From Coriobacteriaceae bacterium AF08-21 (GTDB lineage: Bacteria; Actinomycetota; Coriobacteriia; Coriobacteriales; Coriobacteriaceae): DNA of 54,742 bases. The stretch covers positions 1 through 54,742 of the forward strand of contig JAQCQR010000015.1 of assembly GCA_027687465.1 (NCBI GenBank), in the 5' to 3' direction. Position numbers and translations under genes: made by a program. The notes beneath the pieces are model-generated. The model was not told where the DNA came from. It searched no databases and saw only the letters and a program-made list of their open reading frames with translations. Positions 35,746 to 44,067 of this stretch are shown piece after piece; within the stretch, counting starts at the first letter, position 1, and every line of letters begins with the position of its first letter.

Positions 35746-36441
35746 ATGAACGATATCCAGGGCTATCAGAACGGCCCCGTCGAGAGCGGCGCAAGCCGCG
35801 CCAAGGAGATGTCGCCGCGCGCGTACAATCTCGCCATGTCTGCCCTGATCTTCTTGGGCTTTTGCGCCATGGGCGCCGGCGCCTACTTTACGAGCACCAT
35901 GTCGTTTGCGCGCATGATGATGAGCGGCGCCGCCTTGCCTCTGGTCTTTGGCTCGTTTATTTTGACCATCGTCGGCATGGTCATGATGTCGGCTGCTGCG
36001 GGCAAGCAGTCCGTGGGCCTGTCCCTTGTGGGCTACGTAATTTTTGCGAGTACCTTTGGCCTGACCGCGTCGTTTGGCCTTGCCAACTACGACCTGCCCA
36101 CCATCAACACTGCCTTTATCGCCACGGCCGCCATCACCTTTGTCTTTGGCGCCTTGGGCGTGACGTTCCCCAAGTTTTTCCAGCGCGTATATGGCATCGG
36201 TTTTGGCATTCTGCTCGCCACGATTCTGGTTGAGATCGTGCTGATGTTCATGGGCGTCTCGCAGTCCATCACCGACCTGATCGTGATCGTGGTATTCGCC
36301 GGCTTTATTGGCTACGACACCTATGTTGCCATGACGGTGCCGCCCACGCTGCCCAATGCGGTGCTCATGGCGTCTAACCTGTTCGTGGACATTATCAACG
36401 TGTTCCTGCGCATCCTGAACATCCTCGGCCGTCGCGATTAA
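35746..36441 (+). CDS. Bax inhibitor-1 family membrane protein
   Basis: 231 aa with seven predicted membrane helices, the size of bacterial BI-1/YccA/YbhL (TMBIM) proteins, some of which are pH-sensitive calcium leak channels. The C-terminal region GYDTYVAMTVPP and NLFVDIINVFLRILNILGRRD is diagnostic, including the membrane aspartates. ATG 35746 has GAAAGGAC 7 nt upstream; the frame is open further upstream without support. TACAAT at 35685-35690 may be the -10. Its role here is unknown. Confidence 0.88.
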   Translation: MNDIQGYQNGPVESGASRAKEMSPRAYNLAMSALIFLGFCAMGAGAYFTSTMSFARMMMSGAALPLVFGSFILTIVGMVMMSAAAGKQSVGLSLVGYVIFASTFGLTASFGLANYDLPTINTAFIATAAITFVFGALGVTFPKFFQRVYGIGFGILLATILVEIVLMFMGVSQSITDLIVIVVFAGFIGYDTYVAMTVPPTLPNAVLMASNLFVDIINVFLRILNILGRRD

Positions 36442-36487
36442 AACGCGGCATTGCGACGCTTCCTGCCGGACACGGTAAAACGATACG

Positions 36488-36516
36488 AAAGGCGGTCCTT
36501 CGGGGCCGTCTTTTTT
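36488..36516 (+). terminator. Terminator after the BI-1 gene
   Basis: AAAGGCGGTCC and GGGGCCGTCTTT form a stem with a G-T pair around a short TTC loop, followed by a T-run to 36516. Confidence 0.8.
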
Positions 36517-36582
36517 GTGCGCGGCGGGGTATGATGGATGGGAAAAAGCCGATAGCGGCAGCGACAGGAAAGGTGGCCACGT

Positions 36583-37710
36583 ATGGCAGATGTCGACAAC
36601 AGGAACCGTAACCGCAGGTCTAACCGAGCGGGTCAGCCCAATCCCAAGCGCGAGGCGCGTGCCAAGGCCGCCGAGCGCCATGTGGCGGCTGTGTCCGAGG
36701 CCTGCGCCAAGGACATCGAGCGTTCGCTTGCCGGCGTGTGCGAGTTCGATGGTATGCCTGCTGGTTTTGTCGCGGCGATGAAGGCCAAGGCCCAGAAGGC
36801 AGCGGCTGCTGAGGAGCAGGTTGCCGAGGACGTCGAGGCTGCCGAGGTTGAGGCCGCTGAGGTGGAGACTGCGGTCGAGTCCGAGGTGGCACCCGAGTCC
36901 ACCGAGTCGGCTGACGAAGTCGAGTCCGCGCCCGCGGAGGAGGCTGCTCCGGTCCTGCCCGAGGTCACTGTGCTTGATGCCTCCGCTACGCAGGCAATCC
37001 TCGATAACGGCCGCGGCTATGCGCAGTTCTGCGATATGGCCGTGCTTGCCTTTGCCTCGTTTACCAATCCGGGCGGCGGCTATATCCAGGGCTACCTGGG
37101 CCAGGAGGCCACGCTCTGCGCCGATTCGTACCTGTACAACGTGCTCGACAAGCAGCGTAAGTGGTACGGCGAGAACCGTCGCCGCAACATCAACTGCGAG
37201 CTGTACCGCAATCGTGCGCTGGTGGTGCCCGCCGTGCGCTTCGACCGCAACCACGTGCACACATACGCCGATGTAATCGTCGCCGCCGCGCCTAACGTCA
37301 AGCGTGCCCGTCAGGAGTACCGCGTGAGCGACGACGCCCTGTTGGATGCCCTGCGCGACCGTATCCGCTTTGTCCTTGCCATCTGCGATGAGCTGGGTCG
37401 CGAGAAGCTCGTGCTGGGTGCTTGGGGCTGCGACAACAACGGCTTTGACGCCGAGGCCGTGGCAGAGCTCTTCCGCGAGGAGCTCGCATCGGGCGACTTC
37501 AAGGTCAAGCAGGTGTTCTTTGCCGTGCCTTCTACGCGCTGGGATGAGGACTTCGCCAAGTTTGAGCACGTGCTGGCAAGCTTCCCCGAGCGTAACGAGG
37601 AGTCCTATGCCCAGGTTGCCGCCCGCGCCGCAGCCGCTCGTGCCGCCGAGCAGGCCCAGGCTGCCGCCGAGGACGATGAGGACGATGACGATTGGCGCAA
37701 GTACCTGTAA
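36583..37710 (+). CDS. TIGR02452/DUF2263 PARG-like macrodomain protein, altered active site
   Basis: 375 aa. The region from about residue 127 resembles microbial poly(ADP-ribose) glycohydrolases. The family catalytic loop is GGG-x(6-8)-QEE; here it reads GGG (164-166), seven residues, then Q174-E175-A176, so the second glutamate, the proton donor in characterised PARGs, is replaced by alanine. The downstream AWGCDNNGFDAEAVAELF matches the family. A low-complexity acidic segment (about 77-125, Ala/Glu/Val) and an acidic tail (DDEDDDDW) flank the domain. It may bind ADP-ribose without efficient hydrolysis, or use another residue. GGAAAGG precedes the start. Confidence 0.78.
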   Translation: MADVDNRNRNRRSNRAGQPNPKREARAKAAERHVAAVSEACAKDIERSLAGVCEFDGMPAGFVAAMKAKAQKAAAAEEQVAEDVEAAEVEAAEVETAVESEVAPESTESADEVESAPAEEAAPVLPEVTVLDASATQAILDNGRGYAQFCDMAVLAFASFTNPGGGYIQGYLGQEATLCADSYLYNVLDKQRKWYGENRRRNINCELYRNRALVVPAVRFDRNHVHTYADVIVAAAPNVKRARQEYRVSDDALLDALRDRIRFVLAICDELGREKLVLGAWGCDNNGFDAEAVAELFREELASGDFKVKQVFFAVPSTRWDEDFAKFEHVLASFPERNEESYAQVAARAAAARAAEQAQAAAEDDEDDDDWRKYL

Positions 37711-37735
37711 TCGGTACGTGCCGACAGATAGGTCG

Positions 37736-37769
37736 AGCCGGCGGGAGGGCTGCTCCCGTCGGCTTTTTA
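37736..37769 (+). terminator. Terminator after the PARG-like gene
   Basis: AGCCGGCGGGAG (37736-37747) pairs with CTCCCGTCGGCT (37753-37764) with one G-T pair, followed by TTTT. Confidence 0.85.
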
Positions 37770-37787
37770 CTAAAGGAAGGGCTTACG

Positions 37788-38447
37788 ATGAAAAACGTTC
37801 TGTGCTTTGGTGACAGCAATACCTATGGCTATGATCCGGCTGGTATGCGCGACGGCACCGCGGTGCGCTATGCGCAGGATGTGCGCTGGTGCGGCGTGGC
37901 GCAGCGTGACCTGGGCAAGGGCTGGCATGTGATTGAGGAGGGGCTTAACGGCCGCACGACGGTGCGCGACGATATGTGCCATCTGGACACTAACCTCAAC
38001 GGCATTCGCGCGCTTCCGATGCTGCTCGAGGCCCATAAGCCGCTGGACGCCATTGTGATCATGCTGGGCACCAACGACTGTAAGACGGTCTTTAACGTGA
38101 CAGCTTCCGATATCGCCCGTGGCGCCATGGCACTGATTCGCGCCGTCCGCGCGTTTCCGTGGACCGACGCTGCGCCTTGTCCGCGCATTCTGCTGATGGC
38201 TCCTATCAAGATCAAGCCGCAGATCGCCGATGTGTATATGACCGACTTTGACGAGCATTCCGTTGAGGCATCTGAGCATTTTGGCGAGTACTATGCGCAC
38301 GTGGCCGAGCAGTTTGGCTGCGACTTTTTGAATGCCGCCGAGTTTGCCGAGCCGGGCGATATCGACTATCTGCATATGATGCCCGAAAGCCATGAGAGCT
38401 TGGGACATGCCGTGGCAGCCAAGCTCCAGGACATGCTCGGTGAGTAG
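37788..38447 (+). CDS. SGNH/GDSL-family hydrolase
   Basis: 219 aa. Block I is GDSNTYGY with nucleophile S10, the oxyanion residues lie in GLNGRTT (about 53-59) and GTND (94-97), and the C-terminal DIDYLHM supplies the Asp/His pair. Relatives are arylesterases, acetylesterases or lysophospholipases. There is no signal peptide, so it is probably cytoplasmic. ATG 37788 has AAGGAAGGG upstream. It follows the PARG-like gene across a terminator; deacylation of O-acyl-ADP-ribose is a speculative link only. Confidence 0.88.
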   Translation: MKNVLCFGDSNTYGYDPAGMRDGTAVRYAQDVRWCGVAQRDLGKGWHVIEEGLNGRTTVRDDMCHLDTNLNGIRALPMLLEAHKPLDAIVIMLGTNDCKTVFNVTASDIARGAMALIRAVRAFPWTDAAPCPRILLMAPIKIKPQIADVYMTDFDEHSVEASEHFGEYYAHVAEQFGCDFLNAAEFAEPGDIDYLHMMPESHESLGHAVAAKLQDMLGE

Positions 38448-38460
38448 CGCGAATCCAAAT

Positions 38461-38498
38461 CACCACAAAGGGGACAGTGAACTGCGCCCTTTGCGGTG
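38461..38498. terminator. Bidirectional hairpin between convergent genes
   Basis: CACCACAAAGGG (38461-38472) pairs with CCCTTTGCGGTG (38487-38498) with one mismatch, and the loop contains CAGTGAACTG. There is no long T-run. It separates the plus-strand hydrolase from minus-strand thiD. AAAGGGGAC also opens the hairpin at 8304. Confidence 0.55.
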
Positions 38499-38515
38499 AT
38501 TTTGGGCTGCAAATC

Positions 38516-39346
38516 TTAATATTGCCACATGTGGTTGACGGGGCCGGAGCCTTTGCCCATGTCAAAGCCGGCGGCGAGAGCGCCGGTTAGGTAGGCCTTG
38601 CCGGCGTTGATGGCGTCGGCAAGATCCATACCCTGTGCCAATGCGCAGGCGATGGCGGACGAAAGCGTGCAGCCGGTACTATGTGTGTTGTCGGTCTCGA
38701 TGCGCTTGTGGCGGAACCACGTGGTGAGCGGATCGCCCAGGTGGTTACCCTCGTCATCGAGCGGCGCGGGCTCTGCGAGCACATCGTTGGCCTCGTTGAC
38801 AAAATGCCCACCCTTAACGAGGGACGCGCAGCCAAAACGGCGGGTGAGGAGCATGGCAGCGTTTTGCTGCGTGCGCTCGGAATCGACCTCGTAGTCGAGC
38901 AGCGCCATGGCCTCGGGAATGTTGGGCGTGATGACGGTCGCCAGCGGGAACAGGCGACGCGTGAGCGCCTCGACGGCATCCTCGGCAATGAGGCGAGCGC
39001 CCGAGGTGGCGACCATGACGGGGTCGACGACGATATTTTGTGCGTCCCAGGCACTCAAGCGGTCGGCGATAACCTCAATAATCTCGGCAGAGGAGACCAT
39101 GCCGATCTTGACGGCGCTCGGGCGAATATCGTCAAAGACGGCGTCAATTTGCGCAGCGACGATATCAGGGGAGATATTCTGTACGGCGGTGACGCCGAGC
39201 GTGTTTTGTGCGGTGATGGCGGTGATGGCCGTCTCGGCATACAGACGGTGCGCCGTGATGGTCTTAATGTCTGCCTGAATGCCGGCGCCACCGCTGGAAT
39301 CGGATCCCGCGATGGATAGAACGGCGGGTACCTTACTGCGATCCAT
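38516..39346 (-). CDS. thiD: Hydroxymethylpyrimidine (phosphate) kinase
   Basis: 276 aa, ribokinase family. It phosphorylates HMP and HMP-P to HMP-PP for thiamine synthesis. N-terminal SIAGSDSSGGAGIQADIKT (from residue 11), VDPVMVATSGARL in the middle, and the anion-hole motif DNTHSTGCTLSSAIA near residue 220 are all intact. AAGGGAGCG precedes the start. It lies downstream of thiC on the same strand. A TATAAT on the minus strand at 39398-39393 may give it its own promoter. Confidence 0.95.
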   Translation of the reverse strand: MDRSKVPAVLSIAGSDSSGGAGIQADIKTITAHRLYAETAITAITAQNTLGVTAVQNISPDIVAAQIDAVFDDIRPSAVKIGMVSSAEIIEVIADRLSAWDAQNIVVDPVMVATSGARLIAEDAVEALTRRLFPLATVITPNIPEAMALLDYEVDSERTQQNAAMLLTRRFGCASLVKGGHFVNEANDVLAEPAPLDDEGNHLGDPLTTWFRHKRIETDNTHSTGCTLSSAIACALAQGMDLADAINAGKAYLTGALAAGFDMGKGSGPVNHMWQY

Positions 39347-39392
39347 GTTCGCTCCCTTGTCCGGACGGATTCAAATGGGTCTTTTACCCCGC

Positions 39393-39442
39393 ATTATAAA
39401 GATGCCCGGGCCGGCTGTATGCCGAACCCGGGCGGGCGATGC
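39393..39442 (-). promoter_or_regulatory. Hairpin and -10 box between thiC and thiD
   Basis: A GC hairpin (CCCGGG at 39415-39420 and 39437-39442 with an inner CCGGC/GCCG stem) lies downstream of thiC, followed on the minus strand by TATAAT at 39398-39393. The hairpin may weaken transcription from thiC, and the -10 could restart it for thiD. Confidence 0.4.
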
Positions 39443-39528
39443 AATCTTTACGCAAATGTAAGCAATTGTTCACAAGTCAACAATTGACGGGCGTTGCAGA
39501 AGGCTTGCTGGCAATTGCCCTGTAAAGG

Positions 39529-40863
39529 CTAATCCTCCATGCCAAGATCGATCGTCGTGCCCTCGAACACCTTGTTGACGGTGCGGACGGCGCACATCTT
39601 GCCGCACATGGTGCAGGTGCCCTCGGTGGCGGCAGGGGATTCCTCGTAGCGCTTTTTGCCCGTAACTGGGTCGAGAGCACACTTCCACATGGCATCCCAG
39701 TCGAGCTTGCGGCGTGCCTGGCCCATCTTGTCGTCCATGTCGCTGGCGTGCGGCACCTTCTTGGCGATATCGGCGGCATGTGCGGCGATCTTAGTGGCCA
39801 TGAGGCCGTCGAGCACATCCTGGGCGTTAGGCAGGCATAGGTGCTCTGCCGGTGTCACATAGCACAGGAAGTCGGCGCCGGAGCTTGCGGAGATGGCGCC
39901 GCCGATGGCTGCGGTGATGTGGTCGTAACCCACGCCGATATCGGTCACCAGCGGCCCCAGCACATAGAACGGGGCGTTGTGGCACAGGCGCTTCTGCAGC
40001 TTCATGTTGGCGGCGATCTCGTCGAGCGCCATGTGGCCCGGTCCCTCGACCATAACCTGGACGCCGGCGGCCCATGCGCGCTTGCACAGCTTGCCCAGCT
40101 CGATCATCTCGGCGGTCTCGGTGGCGTCGTTGGAATCGTAGAGGCAGCCCGGGCGGCAGGAATCGCCGAGCGAGATCGTCACGTCGTACTCGTGGCAGAT
40201 CTCGAGCACCTCGTCGTAGAACTCGTAGAAGGGGTTCTCATTGCCGGTGACCTCCATCCAGCCAAACAGCAGCGAGCCGCCGCGGCTGACGATGTTCATG
40301 AGGCGGCCGGTCTCCTTAAAGGTCTTGATGACCGACTTGTTGATGCCGCAGTGGATGGTCATGAAGTCCACGCCGTCCTCGGCGTGCGCGCGCACGACCT
40401 CGAGCAGGTCGTCCTTGGTAAGCTTGACCAGCGGCTTTTCCATGTAGCCGATGGCGTCGTACATGGGGACGGTGCCCACCATGAGCGGCGTCTCGTCGAT
40501 GAGCTGCTGGCGGAACTGGCGTGTCTTGCCCGAGTTGGAGAGGTCCATGATGGCGTCGGCGCCAAAGTCCTCGGCGATCTTGACCTTCTTCCATTCCTCG
40601 GCGGCATCGGCCTTGTCGCCCGAGATGCCCAAGTTCACGTTGACCTTGGTGGACAGGCCCTCACCGACACCAAAGGCGCGCATGCCCTTTTTGATATGCA
40701 CGATGTTGGCGGGAATGGCGATGCGGCCGTCGGCCACACGCTCGCGGATGTACTCGGGTTCGCGATGCTCGCGCTCGGCGACTTCCTTCATCTGCGGCGT
40801 GATCTGCCCGGCGCGGGCGAAGTCGATTTGCGTGACGAGCTTGGGCTCGGTCAGTGTGCTCAT
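39529..40863 (-). CDS. thiC: Phosphomethylpyrimidine synthase ThiC
   Basis: 444 aa, the short form of this radical-SAM enzyme, which converts aminoimidazole ribotide to HMP-P. Central motifs: MTIHCGINKSVIK, SRGGSLLFGWM, SLGDSCRPGCLYDSNDA and MVEGPGHMALDEI. The C-terminal iron-sulfur motif is CTMCGKMC followed by AVRTVNK. The start at 40863 is chosen because AAGGGAG lies 8 nt upstream; the frame open to 40887 would run into the riboswitch. It is controlled by the TPP riboswitch directly upstream and is first in thiC-thiD. Confidence 0.96.
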   Translation of the reverse strand: MSTLTEPKLVTQIDFARAGQITPQMKEVAEREHREPEYIRERVADGRIAIPANIVHIKKGMRAFGVGEGLSTKVNVNLGISGDKADAAEEWKKVKIAEDFGADAIMDLSNSGKTRQFRQQLIDETPLMVGTVPMYDAIGYMEKPLVKLTKDDLLEVVRAHAEDGVDFMTIHCGINKSVIKTFKETGRLMNIVSRGGSLLFGWMEVTGNENPFYEFYDEVLEICHEYDVTISLGDSCRPGCLYDSNDATETAEMIELGKLCKRAWAAGVQVMVEGPGHMALDEIAANMKLQKRLCHNAPFYVLGPLVTDIGVGYDHITAAIGGAISASSGADFLCYVTPAEHLCLPNAQDVLDGLMATKIAAHAADIAKKVPHASDMDDKMGQARRKLDWDAMWKCALDPVTGKKRYEESPAATEGTCTMCGKMCAVRTVNKVFEGTTIDLGMED

Positions 40864-40872
40864 TGGCACGGC

Positions 40873-40964
40873 TCCCTTCGTTGGCATTACCCATATCAGG
40901 TTTGCGGGTCAGGGCGGGCGCGCCCAATCTCAGCCTGCCGTCCCGTCCTGCAAGCTCCCCGTTT
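40873..40964 (-). promoter_or_regulatory. TPP riboswitch (thi box) of thiC
   Basis: Read on the minus strand it begins ACGGGGAGCTTGCAGGACGG, contains the conserved GGCTGAGATTGGG and the ACCTGATATGGGTAATGCCA core, and ends AACGAAGGGAG. This is the standard thi-box order. The 3' end includes the thiC ribosome site AAGGGAG, so ligand binding probably hides it, giving translational control. No separate terminator hairpin is visible between aptamer and gene. Confidence 0.95.
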
Positions 40965-40978
40965 ATGTAATGGGCTCA

Positions 40979-41009
40979 AGTATAGCCTGAATGGGTACGA
41001 TTGGGTCAA
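40979..41009 (-). promoter_or_regulatory. Promoter of thiC
   Basis: On the minus strand TTGACC (41009-41004) and TATACT (40984-40979) are 19 nt apart, placing the transcription start a few bases before the riboswitch. Confidence 0.6.
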
Positions 41010-41034
41010 CGAGCGTGCCTGTGGGGAGGCGAAC

Positions 41035-41550
41035 ATGGAAGACAAGCATCTATATCGAGAGACACAATGGGACGTATCGGCCGAGGAGGGCCGTGCGCAC
41101 CATGGGTTGGTCGCGATTGGCTTTGCGGTGCTTGCCGTGCTGGTGATTGCCTTTTGTATTTGGACGTTTGGCGGTCGCGGCGGCGCTGCCTGGGAGTTTG
41201 AGGCCGACGAGGCCCTGCCGATCATGACGGTGAAGGTCGCGGGCGGCAATACCGTTGCCGCGCCGGGCGACTATTGGTATCCGCGCGATGAGTTTATGCA
41301 ACTGCAGCTGAGCGGCGGGTCTATTCCTGGCGAGGAAATCGAACGCGTGACGTTTGATGTGGCGCTCAAAACACTCACGGTGAAGCTCAAAGATCAGGGG
41401 AACGTGCCCACGACGATGGATATCGCGCTGACGGAATGGCGCCTGGAGCCCCCGTCGGGCATCAAGGTGTCCGAGGTGGAGCATGTCAAAATTACCTATC
41501 AGGATGGCTCGACAAATGAAATTGCCAAAGCCGACGGCTTGGCGGAATAG
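41035..41550 (+). CDS. Hypothetical single-pass membrane protein
   Basis: 171 aa. A charged N-terminus of about 24 residues, one hydrophobic helix (about 25-45, LVAIGFAVLAVLVIAFCIWTF) and an extracytoplasmic part of about 125 residues predicted mainly beta. I do not recognise a family. ATG 41035 has GGGGAGGCG upstream; the same frame runs open to 39841 antisense to thiC, which is only a shadow. It diverges from thiC and converges on yaaA. Confidence 0.75.
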   Translation: MEDKHLYRETQWDVSAEEGRAHHGLVAIGFAVLAVLVIAFCIWTFGGRGGAAWEFEADEALPIMTVKVAGGNTVAAPGDYWYPRDEFMQLQLSGGSIPGEEIERVTFDVALKTLTVKLKDQGNVPTTMDIALTEWRLEPPSGIKVSEVEHVKITYQDGSTNEIAKADGLAE

Positions 41551-41590
41551 ACGCCGTGCCTAGGCAGCACATTCAAAAGTAGCGGTGGTC

Positions 41591-42400
41591 CTACAAGGCC
41601 TGTTCGTTCAGGAAGACCAAAGTGTTTTTATTTGAAAGCTCGGGAAAGTGACGATAACCAACGTCGAACGCGGTGAGTTCGCTTACATCCTCGAGCTTGT
41701 TTTCTGCCATCCAGCGCACCATAGAGCCGCGCGCCTTTTTGCTGGCGGTCGAGCGCTGGATGGGCTTGCCGTTGCGGACGCCTTCGCCAAAGAGACACGT
41801 GACGACCGTGACGTCGGTGGTGAGGCGGGTCAGAACGGCCTTGGCGTATTCCACGCTGGCAAGGTTGACGATCGTAGCGTTGGAGCCTGCCGGAGCGATA
41901 GCCCGTGCGAGCTTGTCGCCCCAAAACGCGTAGAGGTCTCGGGCACCGTCGATGGCAAGTTTCGCGCCCATCTCCAGCCGATACGGTTCAACGGCATGAA
42001 AGGGGCGTACGCATCCGTAAAGGCCCGAGAGGATCCAGAGATGGTTTTGCAGCCAGTCGAGCTGTGCGGCATCCATGACCTCGGGCGCCATGCTTTGGTA
42101 TTGGATGCCGTGATAGGACATGACGGCGGGGGAGAGGTGACGGGCGAGTGCGGGATTGTCGAGATCGCCGTTTTTCAGGATGGGCCCGAACTCATGCAGG
42201 GTGTTGAGACAAGGCCCCAGCAGTTTGTCACTCACATTCCACAGCGCCTGCAGACCGCCGCTGCCTTCATTCCGCTCGATATCTAGCAGTGCGCGGTGGA
42301 GGCGAGCTGTCTCGCGCACAAAGGGTGGAATGCCCAGGACTTCAAAAGCATCTTGGGCCGCGCGCATCTGCTTGGCGGGCGAAATGATGACCTGCAGCAT
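41591..42400 (-). CDS. yaaA: YaaA/UPF0246 peroxide-stress protein
   Basis: 269 aa, the normal length. E. coli YaaA limits DNA damage under peroxide stress and lowers free iron; the fold binds DNA. Family features: start MLQVIISPAKQM, PAVMSYHGIQYQSM, LWILSGLYGCVRPFHAVEPYRLEMG and NLASVEYAKAV. The start at 42400 is chosen for GAGGAGAG upstream; a frame open to 42601 crosses a repeat and the next gene. Repeat family B copy 2 lies in its upstream region. Confidence 0.92.
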   Translation of the reverse strand: MLQVIISPAKQMRAAQDAFEVLGIPPFVRETARLHRALLDIERNEGSGGLQALWNVSDKLLGPCLNTLHEFGPILKNGDLDNPALARHLSPAVMSYHGIQYQSMAPEVMDAAQLDWLQNHLWILSGLYGCVRPFHAVEPYRLEMGAKLAIDGARDLYAFWGDKLARAIAPAGSNATIVNLASVEYAKAVLTRLTTDVTVVTCLFGEGVRNGKPIQRSTASKKARGSMVRWMAENKLEDVSELTAFDVGYRHFPELSNKNTLVFLNEQAL

Positions 42401-42423
42401 GGACTCTCCTCTGCCAAAAAGGA

Positions 42424-42490
42424 AGTTGCGGTGGAATACGGTCTGTTTTGGCCGTTTATGGGCCAGTTTAGTCCGTATTTCACCGCAGCT
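42424..42490. repeat. Long hairpin repeat family B, copy 2
   Basis: Arms 42424-42453 and 42461-42490 are complementary over about 24 of 30 positions. The outer 16 bases match copy 1 at 3239 (AAGTTGCGGTGGAATA and TATTTCACCGCA). The inside differs from copy 1 but remains largely self-complementary. It lies between the stop of the aminopeptidase gene and the start of yaaA. Confidence 0.78.
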
Positions 42491-42503
42491 GATGAAGGGT
42501 TGG

Positions 42504-43901
42504 TTAGGCGCGCTCGATGAAGGCCTTGTAGCCGCGATATGCCTCGTAGATATCGGCCTTGTTGGCGACCTCCCACAGGGCGTGCATGGACAGGACGGCA
42601 ACGCCGGAGTCGATGACGTTCATGCCGTACTTGGCCATGATGTAGGCGATGGTGCCGCCGCCGCCCGCGTTGACGCGACCGAGCTCGCAGGTCTGGAAGT
42701 CCACGCCGGCCTCGTCCATGATGTCGCGGACGAGGGCCACGTACTCGGCGTCGGCGTCGTTGGAGCCACCCTTGCCGCGGCTGCCCGTGTACTTGTTAAA
42801 GCACAGGCCACGACCCATGAAGGCTGCGTTCTTGGTCTCGAACTTGCCGGCGTAGCCCGGGTCGAAGCCGGCGGACACGTCAGAGGAGAGCATACGGCTG
42901 TGGGCGAGTGCGCGGCGCAGGGCCAGCGGGCTATCCTCGCCGGCGAGCGTCATGATCTCGGCGACGGTGTTCTCGAAGAAGCGGCTCGTCATGCCGGTGG
43001 CACCCACGGAACCGATCTCCTCCTTGTCGACGATGAGTGTGATGCTCGTGCGCTCCACGTTGGCGACGTTGATCTGGGCGAGCATGGACGGATAGGCGCA
43101 GACTCGGTCGTCGTGGCCATAGCCCAGAATCATGGAGCGGTCGAGGCCCATGTCGCGGGCCGGGCCGGCGGGCACGACCTCGATCTCGGCGGAGAGGAAG
43201 TCCTCCTCCTCGACGTCGTACTGCTCCTTGAGGATATCCAGGAACATTTGCTTGACGGGCTCCTTGGGGGCGTCCTTGTCGTCCTCATCGAACTTGACGG
43301 GACGGCCGCCCACGATCACGTCGAGGATCTCGGCGTCGACGGCGTCCTTGGCGGGCTTGGACATCTGCTCGCTCGAGAGGTGGATTAGCAGGTCGGAGAT
43401 GGTAAAGACCGGATCGTCTGCCTTGTCGCCGATGTTGATGTCGACGGTGGTGCCGTCCTTTTTGCAAATGACGCCTACGAGTGCGAGCGGGGAAGCGACC
43501 CAGTGGTAGCTCTTGACGCCGCCGTAGTAGTGCGTGTCGAGGTAGGCCATGTCGCCGGCCTCGAAGGCGGGGTTCTGCTTAAGGTCCAGGCGCGGCGAGT
43601 CCACGTGGGCGCCCAAGATGTTAAAGCCCTGCTCGAGCGGGGCGGTGCCCAGGTTGACGAGCATGAGGTCCTTGCCGTGATTGGCGGCGTACACCTTGTC
43701 GCCGGCCTTGAGCGCGCGGCCCTCGGCGATCACGGTCTCCAGATTGACGTAGCCCGCCTCCTCGGCCATCTTGATACCGGTCTTGACGCACAGGCGCTCG
43801 GTCTTGTTCTCACTCAAAAACTGCTTATAGCCGCGGCAAAGCTCCTCGAGTTCCTCGACTTGCTGTGGCGTGTACTTTTTCCATGCGCAGGGACGCTCCA
43901 T
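42504..43901 (-). CDS. M18 family aminopeptidase
   Basis: 465 aa. Zinc aminopeptidase of the aspartyl-aminopeptidase/yeast aminopeptidase I family. Metal and catalytic motifs: GAHVDSPRLDLKQNP (His and Asp ligands), VDKEEIGSVGATG (Glu pair) and SRMLSSDVSAGFDP. The N-terminus is typical of bacterial members. The start at 43901 is preferred because AAAGGAGCC lies upstream on the minus strand; the frame open to 44300 is antisense to polA. Its peptide preference cannot be read from sequence. Confidence 0.93.
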   Translation of the reverse strand: MERPCAWKKYTPQQVEELEELCRGYKQFLSENKTERLCVKTGIKMAEEAGYVNLETVIAEGRALKAGDKVYAANHGKDLMLVNLGTAPLEQGFNILGAHVDSPRLDLKQNPAFEAGDMAYLDTHYYGGVKSYHWVASPLALVGVICKKDGTTVDINIGDKADDPVFTISDLLIHLSSEQMSKPAKDAVDAEILDVIVGGRPVKFDEDDKDAPKEPVKQMFLDILKEQYDVEEEDFLSAEIEVVPAGPARDMGLDRSMILGYGHDDRVCAYPSMLAQINVANVERTSITLIVDKEEIGSVGATGMTSRFFENTVAEIMTLAGEDSPLALRRALAHSRMLSSDVSAGFDPGYAGKFETKNAAFMGRGLCFNKYTGSRGKGGSNDADAEYVALVRDIMDEAGVDFQTCELGRVNAGGGGTIAYIMAKYGMNVIDSGVAVLSMHALWEVANKADIYEAYRGYKAFIERA

Positions 43902-44067
43902 GACGCAGGCTCCTTTCGGATCGATCGTGCTGGTTGATGTACCGTGAGCCATCGTATCACGCGCGGGCGCGCGGCGGCAGGGAAGCCTGATGTGCAGTGG
44001 CCGTGGGGCGGGGAGCGTGTAAACTGGAGTGAGCAAACCGTGCCCAGCCCAAAGCGAGGTATTCAAT

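Noticed and set aside
35704..37569. Minus-strand open frame of 621 codons across the BI-1 and PARG-like genes
   Set aside because: It spans two plus-strand genes and a terminator, with no family resemblance.
39841..41034. Upstream part of a long plus-strand frame antisense to thiC and through the riboswitch
   Set aside because: Only the portion from ATG 41035 has a ribosome site and membrane-protein character.
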